Of a stretch of DNA of 64,000 bases, positions 11,401 through 22,399 are shown one piece after another; position 1 is the first letter of the stretch; each line of letters opens with the position of its first letter. Made by a program: the position numbers and the translations under genes. The notes beneath the pieces were generated by a model. The model had not been told where the DNA came from, did not search any database, and saw only the letters and a list, made by a program, of their open reading frames with translations. The DNA is taken from assembly GCA_024138015.1 (NCBI GenBank), contig JAMXBB010000011.1, positions 69,162,679 through 69,226,678 on the forward strand. Direction: 5' to 3'. This DNA is from Lumnitzera littorea (Eukaryota; Streptophyta; Magnoliopsida; Myrtales; Combretaceae).

Positions 11401-12726
11401 TCTTCGAAAATATAGATCCCGTAAATATGCTTATTTTTCAAAAATGCAATTTTATTAAAAAACGCAATTTAACTAAGTTTTATTAAAAATTGGGATTATC
11501 TAAAAAAAATGAGTGTTATGAAAATAACAAAAAAACTTACACTAAAAAAATAAGTTGGTAAAATGATTGAACTAACTAATAAAAAAAATAAATAACTAAT
11601 AATAATAATAATTTTTACCCACATATCCAGTCGCACGTGATCATGTTGTGATCGTTTAGGTGTTGTGCTCGTGCTCGTACGCGGCGTATCTTCGTAGAGT
11701 GGCGTGCAGCTATTCATATAGATTTAGACTTCAGGGTTATGTGATTGTAGCTATGCTTGGTGAATCAAGGGACGTGCAATTGTGTGAAGTGTTAGTATGC
11801 AGTGGACATCTAGTCAGGCAGCGAGTGTTGCGAATTGGGGTGGCATGTCAGTTGCTATGGACATTTGTGCGACTGTGTGCTTTAAAGGGGATGTTGGCTG
11901 CTGTGTTAGACGTGTGCTACTATGTTGTGTCTGTGTTGCTATTAGCTGTCAACAAGGGGGTAGGAGGGGGTTATACGATTGTGTTAGGGGCTTATCGTAT
12001 AGTGTAGAGGGTGTTTGGTGTGTAATCTTCAATCAGGATTGAGGATAGGGATGTTCGGTTGAAAGGGGGGCCGTGGCTTGCGTACGTGCGGCATGCAAGT
12101 GGATGTACGTGAGACATAATTGTGATTTAGGTTGTATGGAATGTGTTAGGCGATTAGTTGGGGCATGGAATTGTGGCGGGATAGAGTGTTTCTAGATGTG
12201 GGTTCAAGTGTGAACGTGGCAAGGGGTTTCGATTGAAGGATAAGAGACGTTTGGGGGGTGTGGAGTTGGACTTCGGTTAGGTGTTTATGGAGTCTGGATG
12301 CGAATTGAAATCATGGCGGGGAACAAATTGTGTTTGGGGATTGTGTTGTGAATTGTGTAATTAAGAAAAATGTGTTAACCCTCACTTGCCAACTTACTAT
12401 TTATAAACCCTCAATTGTATCTTTCGTATCGAAGATATGGAATATACGATAACGATTTTTCAAATATTTGCCCTAACTTCTAGAAACCCTTATTTAATTT
12501 GGGCTTTCTGTTTTCAAGGGCCGATCCGATCCGATCTAATCCGATTTAATTTGATTTAGCCCAATAATCTATTTAATAAATCTTAAGTTTATTTTAGCCT
12601 AATAAAAATTAGATAAAAATTTACTTTAAATTGGGCTAGGCCAAAATTATTTTAAGAAAGCTCAATTCTCCAACGACTTAAAATTTATTAAATTAAACAC
12701 ATGTTATTATCCAACAACTTAGTGTG

Positions 12727-12872
12727 ATTTAACTTGATATGATTTGACTCGTCTTGACTTGACTCGATACGACACCATTTGACTTGATACAACTGGACTC
12801 GACTCAATACGATTTGACTTGATATGATTTAAATCAATATGACTAAACTTGACTTGATACGACGCAACTTGA
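12727..12872. repeat. Short tandem repeat of (A)CTTGA(T/C)ACGA type
   Basis: About 145 bp of irregular repeats of TTGACTTGATACGA and variants (GACTCGATACGA, GACTTGATATGA). The period is about 10-20 bp. Nearby, 12522-12560 holds short CCGAT repeats. Confidence 0.65.
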
Positions 12873-13023
12873 TTCTCTCTTTATTTTTTTTATTTTTTTC
12901 CCTTTTTTCTTTTAATTTTCGTTTTTTATTATTTTTATTTATTTTTTATTTCTTAACCTGGCTCAAATAAAATAAAATGAAAATGGAAAAAATTACGCCT
13001 AAAATTTACGCAAATTTTTCAAC

Positions 13024-14470
13024 ATGGCAAAGAGTAAAAATGCACACCCACTTTTGATACAAATAGGTGAGGGTAACTAAGCCAACATAAACCCATCGCC
13101 ACTACCAATAAAGCCACAACCCTCAGATATGGAGCAAGTAAAAGCCATGCTCCAACAAGTCATGAAGATTAAGGCTAGAATATTACTAAAAAAAAAAAAA
13201 TGCACAATTAAGACAACAACTCAATGCCACCTAGAAACTGAAAGAATAACTTAACCCCAACAATAGAGTTCACCTTGAAGACATAGATACTAGTTCTCCA
13301 ACTCGAAAAAGTAAGTGCTCTAAGCGCTCACTCACACCACCTCCAAACCTTGTACGCCACTCGATGTCGCTCTAAATGAGTAACGTCCATTATCGGAACT
13401 ACTTGAACAAGCACCTTTAAGGTACTTAGTCTGGAATAAATAGAATCTAAAGAAACCCCTCTCCCAAATAGTTTCTCAAAAACTTAGACGATATGAATGG
13501 CCAGGAGCTCGATGAACATATACAGCACCTCCAGTTTGTGCGACCAAAAATAGCTCAAGTCTTTTGTGAAGCAATCAGGTGTAGCCACTAACAAAAGCCC
13601 ATTCATTGTAGGTATCCTCGAAGAAACCCTACAACAAGGCATATGCCTCCCTCACCTAAACAACTATGATGGAATTGGCGATCCCAAAGATCATCTAGCA
13701 TACTTTTGCAAAATGATGAGTCTCTGCAACTTCTTCGATGCAATAATGATCGAAGCCTTTCCAAGCACCCTAACAAAGGCTATGCTGGTTTGGTTTAATC
13801 AACTTCTAGGAAGTTGCATTTGTTCTTTCAACAACTTAGCCACTAGATTCCAATAGCGTTTCTTGAGTAGTAAAGTATCGTACAAGGACTCATCCACCTT
13901 GTATAACATACAACAGCGCCTTAATGAGGCACTCTAAGCCTATTTGGAGTGCTTCAATAGTGCCAAGCTACTCATCCTTAAAGTAGAATTAAGCATAACA
14001 CTTTAAGCCATCATGTATGGCTTAGATCGGGCAGCAAGCTCTTTGAGGCCATGGCACTACACTAGCCAGAAATCTTTGTGGAATTCATGACAGTTGCCGA
14101 GCAATACATAGCATAAGAGGATGCTATTCGAGCTACCCTAAAAAGCAACAGACAATGCACTACATCAGTGAAAGACCGCCTTAGCCCTCGAGAAGATCAT
14201 CCTACCTCCTCCTAAGAATGATGAAAAAGATACAGGCAAAAATTTGTAGACTTCGTTGGCTATACACCACTCTCTTGTCCCCTTGGTGAAGTATACTATG
14301 AAGTTTACAAACACCTACCAACTGCATTGCCCATCAGAGAAACATCTAAGGCCTTTGCTTTGGGCAAATTTTGTGACTACCAGAGAGCATGGAGCCATAA
14401 TATAGACGAATACAGGCACCTCAAAAACGTGGTCAAAGGTCTTGTTCGTAAGGGCTGCATTGACCATCTC
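13024..14470 (+). pseudogene. Element B gag relic (Tat-like)
   Basis: A possible start ATGGCAAAGAG lies at 13024. The best-preserved part, 13566-13856, reads SPFIVGILEE...PHLNNYDGIGDPKDHL...AFPSTLTKAMLVWFNQL, matching the Retrotrans_gag pattern of Tat-type elements (YDG.-DP.DHL, then AF..TL...A..WF). A second conserved piece near 14240-14460 has the FTPL...Y..V and KFCDYQRAWSHN...LKNVV pattern that precedes protease in this lineage. Gag would assemble the particle. An A-run near 13188-13200 and many stops break the frame; no functional product is expected. Confidence 0.78.
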
Positions 14471-14679
14471 ATCATTAACGAAAGGAATCACCTTTGTCTA
14501 GCCTAACAACATTGCACACAAGATCCACAACAGCAACACCAACCATAGTCCAATCAACAAAACTAATAAGACGATACAGAGTGAAGAGGTTATAAGGGAC
14601 AAGTATAGATGATTACCGGTAGACTTGACCAATTAGACAAGGACCGCTCCACCTAACTAAAGCTTAAGGTGTTTTTAGT

Positions 14680-15260
14680 CTAAGTAAAGAAACCACAAAT
14701 CAACACCACCATATCATTCACCAATGATGATAGTGTAGGCATCCAGTATCCTCACATCGACTCCTTGGTCATCAACGCCAAGATAGGATGTTTTGATGTC
14801 CCCAAGACATTCGTGGACAACAAAAGCTCAGCCGATATACTCTTTTTCTTAGCTTATGAACAAATGAAGGATTAGTTTGATGAACAACTCTACCCATATA
14901 AACAAAGCCTAGCAGGTTTTAGAGGTAAGACAGCCCCAACAAAGGGACTTATCATACTTCCTGTTAGATTAAGCGATGGCGACCACATCACCTCGCACCT
15001 CGTTGACTTCGTAGTCGTCGGTCATTGGTCCCCATATACTAATATCCTCAAACGATGTAACTTCAATAAGTTCGATGTTTGCATAAGTTAGAGATGCCTC
15101 TAGATGAAGTTCTACACACCTAAGGGGGTTGGATTTGCGTGTAGGAACCAGCAGTTGTCCTATACCCTATACCTTAGCGACATCTCTCACAATAAAATCA
15201 TGCATGTCGAGTCTTCCTCAGAGACTACATTCACTCTGTATGGGCAACCGGCTGAAAAGA
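14680..15260 (+). pseudogene. Element B aspartic protease relic
   Basis: Plus-strand translation gives ISFTNDDSVGIQYPHIDSLV, then FVDNKSSADILFFLAYEQM, GFRGKT, LPVRL, HLVDFVVV and a YTNILKR segment. Together these are the Tat-type protease signature. The catalytic loop, normally D-x-G-S, reads D-N-K-S here, so the glycine is lost. In-frame stops follow (14870s, 15090s). The enzyme would mature the polyprotein; this copy is dead. Confidence 0.75.
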
Positions 15261-17150
15261 CTGAAATCATCTAATATGGTGATTGCCCCGATTGGAAAAC
15301 ATGGATAAAGACATCCTTATCCCTCGAAGAAAAGGAAGAAATGACTATGTTCCTATTAGACAGCTCGAATGTCTTTGCAACATCCCCAGCTAAAATGTTA
15401 GGGATAATCAACATTCCTGAGGCAATAAACCAGTTAAGGGCAACTTGAGCATCTAACCCATAAAACAAAAAAGACGACACATCGCACCAAAAAGACAAGC
15501 CACCATTGAACAAGAAATGTGGAAACTTTCAAAGGCTAGTTTCATCAAGGAAGAAAGGTACAACTTAGCTCACCAGTACGGTCCTTATCAAGAAATCAAG
15601 TAGCAAATGTAGAATGTACATTGACTACACTGACCTGAGCAAGGCATGCCCTAACGACCGCTTCCCTCTCTCAAGAATCAACCAGCTCATTGACTCTACC
15701 TCAGGTCATGCTCAATTAAGTTTCATAGATGTACTCCGGTTATAACTAAATTGGCAATGCCCTCGAGGACCAAGTTCACACTTCCTTTATTATAGGCTTT
15801 GGTACATACTGCTAAAAGGTCATGCCCTTTGAACTGAAGAACATTGGAGCCACCTTCCAATGTCTCATAATTGCGGTCTTCAAACCCCAGCTTAGAAGAA
15901 ATGTTAAGGTCTACATTGATAACATGATTGTAAAAAGTAAGACCAAGATTGACTATGTTGCCGACCTTTATGAGACCTTCGATACATTATAGAAGTATCC
16001 AATGAAGCTTAACCCCTAAAAGTGTATCGTTGGAGTAGGATTTGGTAAGTTCCTTAGTTACATGATCATAGAAGGAGGTATTGAGGCCAACCTTGACAAG
16101 ATTCAAGTGATTAAAGATATGAAGGCTCTAAAGAAAATTATAGAAGTCCAGCAACTCACTAGTAGGATAGCCACCCTAAACCGCTTCTTCTCATAAAGAG
16201 CCAACAAATGTTTCAAGTTTTTCAAACTCTTGAAGAATCCATCAGAATTTCACTAGACACCTGAACGTGAGACCACTTTTGAGAGGTTGATGGAGTTCCT
16301 CTAAAACCCATCGGTGTTATCTAAACCGATCCTTGGTGAAGAACTTTACTTATATCTTGCTGTTAGCAATCAAACCCTCTCTTCGGTACTTATCTAAGTA
16401 GAAGGGCATGAATACAAGCTAGTATATTATGTCGGTTACATCCTTCAAGGCCCCAAGACCAAATACACTCAAATTGAGAAAATCACTCTCATAGTCATGA
16501 TAATGGCAAGGAAACTCCACCCGTACTTCCAAGTACATCCCATCATCATCTTAACTTACTAGCCCATAAGAACGCTCTTATAGAAACCTGATGCCTTAAG
16601 ACAAATGGTCAAGTATTCTCTTGAACTTAGCACTCAAGGAGTCCAACCACCTTCGATAAGCCATTAAAGTACAAATGCTTGCAGATTTTATCGTCGTATA
16701 CACTTGTGAAGAAGAAACACCCATCCCAAATGACACCCCAGTTTGGACCCTTTATGTAGATGGGTCCTTTGCCAAAGGAGGAAGTAGAGTGTAAATAGTC
16801 TTGCAAGGCTTCTATGGTGCTAAGGTTTTATATACCCTTAAATTTAGATTTCATGTAAACAACAATGAGGTTAAATACGAAGCTCTCAAAGCAAGATTAC
16901 ACATTGTAATGGATGTGGCTGCAAAGAAGATTAACATATACTCCGATCCATGCTAGTTGTCCAACAAGTTATAGGGGAGTCTGAAACCAAGGGAGAAAGA
17001 ATGGTGAGATATCTATAGATGGTGCGAGACTTGGCTATGAATTTCCCCTCGTGGACAATTACTAAGATCTCTTGAGTTGAAAATTTTGAGGTAAATAGGC
17101 TCTCTAAGCTCACTTCTGCCCCACTACCTACCCCTTCGTAATCTACCAAA
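15261..17150 (+). pseudogene. Element B reverse transcriptase and RNase H relic
   Basis: RT blocks: a CRMYIDYTDLSKACPNDRFPL-like segment at 15605-15665, SFIDV at 15720, and KVMPFELKNIGATFQ-like sequence at 15820-15860. The active site (15909-15923) reads VYIDN; the second aspartate of the YxDD box is Asn through GAC-to-AAC. RNase H segments follow: LVYYVGYILQGPKTKYTQIE (about 16420-16480) and LHPYFQVHPIIILT. A second, archaeal-type RNase H starts near 16740 (LYVDGSFAKGGS, then NNEVKYEALKA), as is usual in Tat elements. Stops and shifts are frequent. Confidence 0.8.
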
Positions 17151-17219
17151 CAAATTTTCCTTTAGTTCATGTCACAATGCACAGTCGATGAATCCCCTCA
17201 TTAAGTCCTCAAAATCACA

Positions 17220-18300
17220 ACCACAATGATAGACCCCTCTTGGGTAACCCCTATATCCAAATACCTCAACATATGCATCCTTCTCGAAGATAGAAATGAG
17301 GCTAAAAAGCTAGCATATAATGCCACCAACTATACCATTGTAGATGGTGTCCTATACAGGTGTGAATACAGTTTGCCACTCCTCTGGTGTCTAACTACCA
17401 AAGAGGGCCTCTATGTCTTTAATGAACTCCACTTTGGCATCAATAGTAATCATATATAAGCCCAGATCTTATACATCCGAGCCCTCTACCTCGAATATTA
17501 TTGGCCAACCATGAAACAGGATGCCAAAGCCCTAATTTGACGATGCCACACCTGCCATAAGCATGTGCTCATTAGCTAAGCACCTAGCTCGAACCTTTAC
17601 CCCATCACCAACTTGTCGCCTTTCGCTTAGTAAAGACTCGACAACTTAGGACCTTTCCCTAAGGCATCAAGTGGATGACAATTCATTCTAGTTGTTGTTG
17701 ATTACTTCACCAAGAGGGTTGAGGCATAAGTCGTTGCTACCATCACGATGCAAATAGCTAAGGGTTTCATCCTAACGAACATCCTTACCTGGTTCAGCAT
17801 CCCTTACACTATCATCATTGACAATTTGACAGCACGTGATTTCGAGAATTCTACATACAACAATACATCCAGCTCCCATACACTTCCGTCGCCCATTCGC
17901 AATCTAATAAGCAAGTCAAGGCAATCAACAAGATCGTCCTTGGAAGCTTAAAGAAAAGGGTTGAGCAAGCTAACAGATAGTAGGCAAATTAACTTTCCAC
18001 CATCCTTTAGGTATATCAAACTATGCACCAAATAACCATTGGTAAAACCCCCTTTTGGCTTTACCTTTAGCTCCGAAGCTATCCTCCCAATAAAACCTGA
18101 CCTCCCAACAAGCCAAACCCAAAACTTTAACTTCAACATTAACGAAATAGCTCTCCAAGTGAGCTTGGACACCATTGACAAAGTAAGGGAAGCCGTGCTC
18201 AAGTGGTTGCATACAAGTAACGTATGGCCTGATATTATAACAAGAAAGTCAAGTACAAGGTCTTCCAATCAAGAGACCTCGTTTGCTGCAAACTAGATTT
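17220..18300 (+). pseudogene. Element B integrase relic
   Basis: Order of motifs: LTTKEGLYVFNELHFGI...H (17390-17450), YYWPTMKQDA (17500), a zinc-binding C-x2-C pair in RCHTCHK (17541-17560), LGPFPKASSG and FILVVVDYFTKRVEA (17640-17730). Then ATITMQIAKGF...FSIPYTIIIDN (17735-17822). After IIDN the core is truncated and jumps to the tail: FGFTFSSEAILPIKPDLPTSQ (18054-18115) and SLDTIDKVREAVL. The tail therefore follows an internal deletion of much of the second half of the core. Integrase would insert the element's DNA. Confidence 0.78.
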
Positions 18301-19162
18301 GGTAGGATCCTACGAAGGGTAGGGAAAATTATCACCCAATTAGGAAGACCCAGTCTAAGTCAAAGCAAACATAGGCTTCGATGCATATAGACTTAAAACT
18401 CTGGATGGATAGCCCATCTCCTAAACATGCGGCCAACCTCCAACCATACTTTATGTAAACTATGCAAATAAGTTGTGGGCAACTATTTGTCTCTTGAAGT
18501 ACTTAATCAAAATAATGATGATTATTTTACATTATGTACACCCGCCACCCCATTTATCTTTAAGTCCTCAACCTATTCGCGGAAACATCAATAGTGCTAA
18601 ATAAACCAAATCAATTTTCATCCTCAATGACTGGACCTACTCACTGGATTATTTACCTAAATGAACCTAAGCCCTGAGCCCTATCTCAAACACTTACTCA
18701 TATGATTATTTATTGGAGAGAACCTAAGCTTTAAGTCCTACCTCGAGTGCCTACTCATATGATTATTTACTTGAGAGAACCTAAGTCTTGAGTCTTACCT
18801 CAAGCACCCACTAAGTACTCACACCAAAGGGTCCCTGCAAGACGGCATATAAACTATCGATAATCCCTAACCTCACATATCTTAGGCTCTATGTGGCTCG
18901 ATGACCCTTAATTAGACATCATTCAAACCGGGAATATTGAACCTAGGCCTTAAAATGCGGTCAAACATAAATTATGAAAACAAAAAAAGAAAGAAGAAGG
19001 GAAATGTACACGGATACAACAATTATCCATTCATTAAGGTTAAACTTGTATAAAATTTTCGGGCTAACATCAAAATTGCCCCGCAAAAATGAATAGACAT
19101 TAAAACCCAACTAAACAAGACAAGAGAAAAGAAAAATACAAAATCTAAGCACGAATAATCGA
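18301..19162. other. Element B spacer between integrase and the antisense frame
   Basis: The sense reading of pol fades out after about 18360. Apart from the 57-bp triplicate at 18647-18817, I see no gene or RNA. Confidence 0.5.
18647..18817. repeat. 57-bp tandem repeat, three units
   Basis: Units 18647-18703, 18704-18760 and 18761-18817 each begin GATTATTTA and share GAACCTAAG and AAGC/GTGC cores. Unit length is constant, so there is no indel between copies. It lies between integrase and the antisense frame of B. Confidence 0.85.
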
Positions 19163-21690
19163 TTAGGCCTCCCCTTGGTCACCACCTCCAATAGCAACAT
19201 CCCCTTCACCATTATTCCTACCACCTTTCGCGTCTTCGCCGAGATGCCCCTTTATGAGATAGTTTAGGAAATTGAATTTAAGATGTAGATACACTTCCTC
19301 ACAATCCATCTTGAACATGTTGGCACCACGTTGACCGACATTGAACACATATCCTTATATTTCTGGCTTGATGAAAACTCATCAAAAAGCTTTTTATTAC
19401 TGCCAAAGTCGGATCACATTCATCCTTCAACTCCTCTTCCCTCTTGGCACGAGCAGCAACAAGTTCCTTCTACAAGCGGTTGGCCTCTTCCCTGGCTAAC
19501 TCCTTATCCTTTCGAGCAGATTGGCCTATACCTTAGCTACCTCCTTTCCCTTCCGAGCAATGTCGACTTCTACCTTAGCGGCTCTTGCCTCCTCTTAAGT
19601 AGCCTTCACCTCTTCACTAACCGACTTGGTGTATCCCTTACCTTTAGCTATAGAAAACTCCTTTTCGCAAGCAATGCACCTTGCATCCAAATCCTTCATT
19701 CACTTCTTGTACCAACTTAGCTTAGATTGAAGAACAGCAACATCCTATTCCAATTGAGGCTTCTCGACACCCCTATCATTACTTTCACCTTGTAGCCGAA
19801 AGTTTTCCTTCCTTAGTACAGCCACCTCTTATCTTAACCGATCGCATTCTTCAATAACTTCTTGCTAACTTACTCAACTAGCCTGCAACAAATATTGCAA
19901 AGTTAAGTCCACCAATACAGGCTAATAAGAATAGTACAACTTAATAAAGACCTCGCATTGTATCTCATTACAAAGCCAATTCACTCTCATGAAAGCATGA
20001 CGAAAAAGGCTCATTGCCTCCCCTATTCCCCTCAAAGCCAATAGTGAACACTCATTGATAGACTTATCTTGCACCTACTATGCATGGGCCCTCTTCATTA
20101 GCCACTCTTTTACAACGCCAACCTTGTCATCAACACACATTCCTGCATCTACCTCCCAGGGTAACATTGATGAAAAGACTCCTACACGTTATCTACAACT
20201 CTACCTTTATTGGAATCGATCTGACCGCCAGGTTGTTCTTCCAAGTCTATTACGAGCTTTATGATCCTCTCTATGCTACTCGCTTGAGCATTACCTTGGT
20301 AGAGAACAAGCCTTCCCAAACCACCTTCAATTAAAGCAACCAACTTCCCTAGCACTTGATCCAGTACCCTCCTACAAAGAACCTCCGGCATAACCTGTTT
20401 AGGCATCCTTTGCCCAAACACAAGTGAAGTAACCTCTCATTGTTCAACAACAATCACAGGCATACCGATTAGAATGCCTCTTGACCCTTTAACCATAAGC
20501 TTCTTTGACTTGGTCTTCAGGCTAGCCACCTTCTTCTTCTTCTTCTTCAAAACAAGAGCAACCTCTGCCTCTTTAGCCACATCGACAACCTCATCGACTA
20601 AGATAGGCCCCAAACAAATCGTATTATTTGCTTCTTGAAGTCCTCCCCAGACAAATCGTGCGCTACAAATGTAGAAAAGCATTAAGTAACTTTAGGAAAA
20701 TGTAATATTAAATATACCTATAGAGGAGAGTAGCCTTAAGCCCTCCATAGACTGTTGGCAATGGCATATCGAATGCTACCTTCCCTTACTACAGTAGCAC
20801 CTATACCTGCCTCCCAGGTGTACAACATTTTACCCTTCGAATACAAGTCCACCGTCTCCATAACAACAAACCTCAACCATTTCCACCAACTAATATTGAG
20901 GATCCACTCCTTAGCCTCCTTGTCTTCTTTCTTCAAATGGGTAATGGACAATGAACAAACTGGCTTTGCCCACTTCATGGGAAACTCTAAGGCATAAGAT
21001 GCCCTTATGACATAGAATTGATACCTCCACTCATCAATTTTGCTCTTCTACCTAAAGAACAACTTCATTAGAGACCCCTGATTAACATAACACACCTAGC
21101 TGCCTTGATTACCCTTTAACTGGAAAAAAATACCGGAATAATCGAGCCATTGGCCTCCTCATATGAAAGATGAATATAAATTCAAAGGCTACTAGTCTCA
21201 GCCAGGCGTTAGGATAGAGAGAGCTTGGGCTCACCTGGAAGTATCTAAACACCTCCAACTAGAATTCCATGAAAGGTAACTACATCCTTATCTCCATTGC
21301 CTTCTAGTACAAATAGAATAAATACCCATCCTTGCCATAATTACAGGCCCAGGTACCTTTCTTGGGTAAGCACACTTCCCACGCATTTGTATTACACCCT
21401 ACCTCCTCATAAACCCTTAGCCATTGATCTTCCTTATTGATGTATTCCACCTAAATGACAATGCCCTTCCCTTTATCCATTGGTAATAATGGTCCACCTG
21501 CCTCCTCTTTCTAGGGTGAATACTCACACTGAAGCTTTGCCTCTACAAATTCCCTTCAAGCATCCTATGTATAGCACTTATCTACGTTGCCACCTTTGGC
21601 TATCGCCGTCTATTTAGGGGGGAGTAAGAATTAAATCATCCCTTTGGTCGAAGCTTATGCTTGCCTTACCTTTGAAATAGTTTCCCTTGG
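19163..21690 (-). pseudogene. Element B antisense frame, Transposase_28-like with coiled-coil tail
   Basis: Read on the minus strand, opposite to gag-pol. From about 21600: an acidic, Lys-rich N-terminal part (PLLPMDKGKGIV), then LPFMEF-LEVFRYFQVSPSSLYPNAWLRLVAFEFIF and MRRPMARLFRYFFQLK (21090-21290). Further on come GSWVCY and LEFPMKWAKPVCSL (20920-20990). This is the pattern of the plant domain Pfam names Transposase_28 ('putative gypsy type transposon'). The C-terminal half (20060-19350) is Glu/Lys/Ala-rich and coiled-coil-like (ARAAKVEVDIARKGKEVAKV), ending near 19163. Extra antisense frames downstream of integrase are known in some Tat-lineage elements; their role is not settled. Stops and shifts have broken this copy. 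A TATA motif lies about 150 bp upstream. Confidence 0.65.
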
Positions 21691-21840
21691 GTTAATGGTT
21701 AGCTATCTCTAAGAAGTTAAAAGAAAATGAACCAAATAGAAGGAAAGCAAAGGATGAGAGATGTTGATGTAGCAAGAAATTCACTATAGCAATTTTGGCA
21801 ATGTGATAACCAAAGAGTGAAAAATGATTAACCTCAATCC

Positions 21841-21848
21841 CTTATATA
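21841..21848 (-). promoter_or_regulatory. TATA-like motif upstream of the antisense frame
   Basis: The minus strand reads CACTATATAAGGG, a good plant TATA context. It is about 150 bp upstream of where the antisense frame would begin, and independent of the LTR promoters. Promoter activity is inferred only. Confidence 0.45.
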
Positions 21849-22399
21849 GTGTTACCAGGCCAAGTGAATCATTGCTTTAACAATTTTTGCCCTAAAAGAC
21901 ATTGTGTCATGATCCCTAAACCAATGGTTAGATGTAGCATGAGAAGGTGGATTGCTAGCAAGGTACAAGCACGCACATACACTAATTACACACAACTCTT
22001 AAGGACCTAGATCACTCCAACAGTCACATTGATTACGTCAACAATCACGTCAAAATGACCAAGGCTTGGATCCTCGAGCATGTTAAAAGTCAAGACCAAG
22101 CACACACTTATGCAAGCGAGTACGCGCTCCTCTCAGCCCGACCAAGCGCGCACCTATGTAAGCTTCCCACAATTTGAGAGCACTTGATCCTAAGCACTTT
22201 ACAACAATTAAGACCAATGTGAAAAGATAGATCAACTAAGCAAAAAAGAAAGAAAATGAAAAGGCACACAAACATGCGAAGGATAACTTTGATTTTCATT
22301 AAAGATGATAATCATTATAAGGCCTAGGGGCTAGCATACCAATCCTGAATATAAGCTATCGCAATAGAAGATACAAAGTACAATGCATGGGTTGGAGCC
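21849..22399. other. Element B 3' untranslated region, part 1
   Basis: About 550 bp of non-coding sequence between the antisense frame's presumed promoter and solo LTR C1. No domain is recognised. A short 8-12 bp motif (CAAGCGCGCACCTATGTAAG and a similar upstream phrase, 22090-22160) repeats loosely. Confidence 0.45.

Larger units (their letters stand above)
10361..13023. other. Element B leader, possibly with another long LTR inserted
   Basis: 2.7 kb without protein relics. It holds two minisatellites (11070-11400, 12727-12872). A G/T-rich block lies at about 11640-12350, strikingly asymmetric between strands. A minus-strand TATA-like motif (GTTTATAAATAG) lies near 12400. A TATA box upstream of such a block on the same strand resembles the layout of block Y, so a minus-strand long LTR may lie here. 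No clean termini or target duplication were found. Confidence 0.35.

Noticed and set aside
11660..12042. 115- and 81-codon open stretches on the plus strand
   Set aside because: They overlap in different frames in a G/T-skewed block where stop codons are rare by composition; no recognisable domain.
12727..12872. CRISPR-like array
   Set aside because: Repeats are short, irregular and without unique spacers, and the genome is eukaryotic; it is a degenerate minisatellite.
19331..20997. Several plus-strand open stretches of 60-130 codons
   Set aside because: They are opposite-strand shadows of the antisense Transposase_28-like relic of element B.
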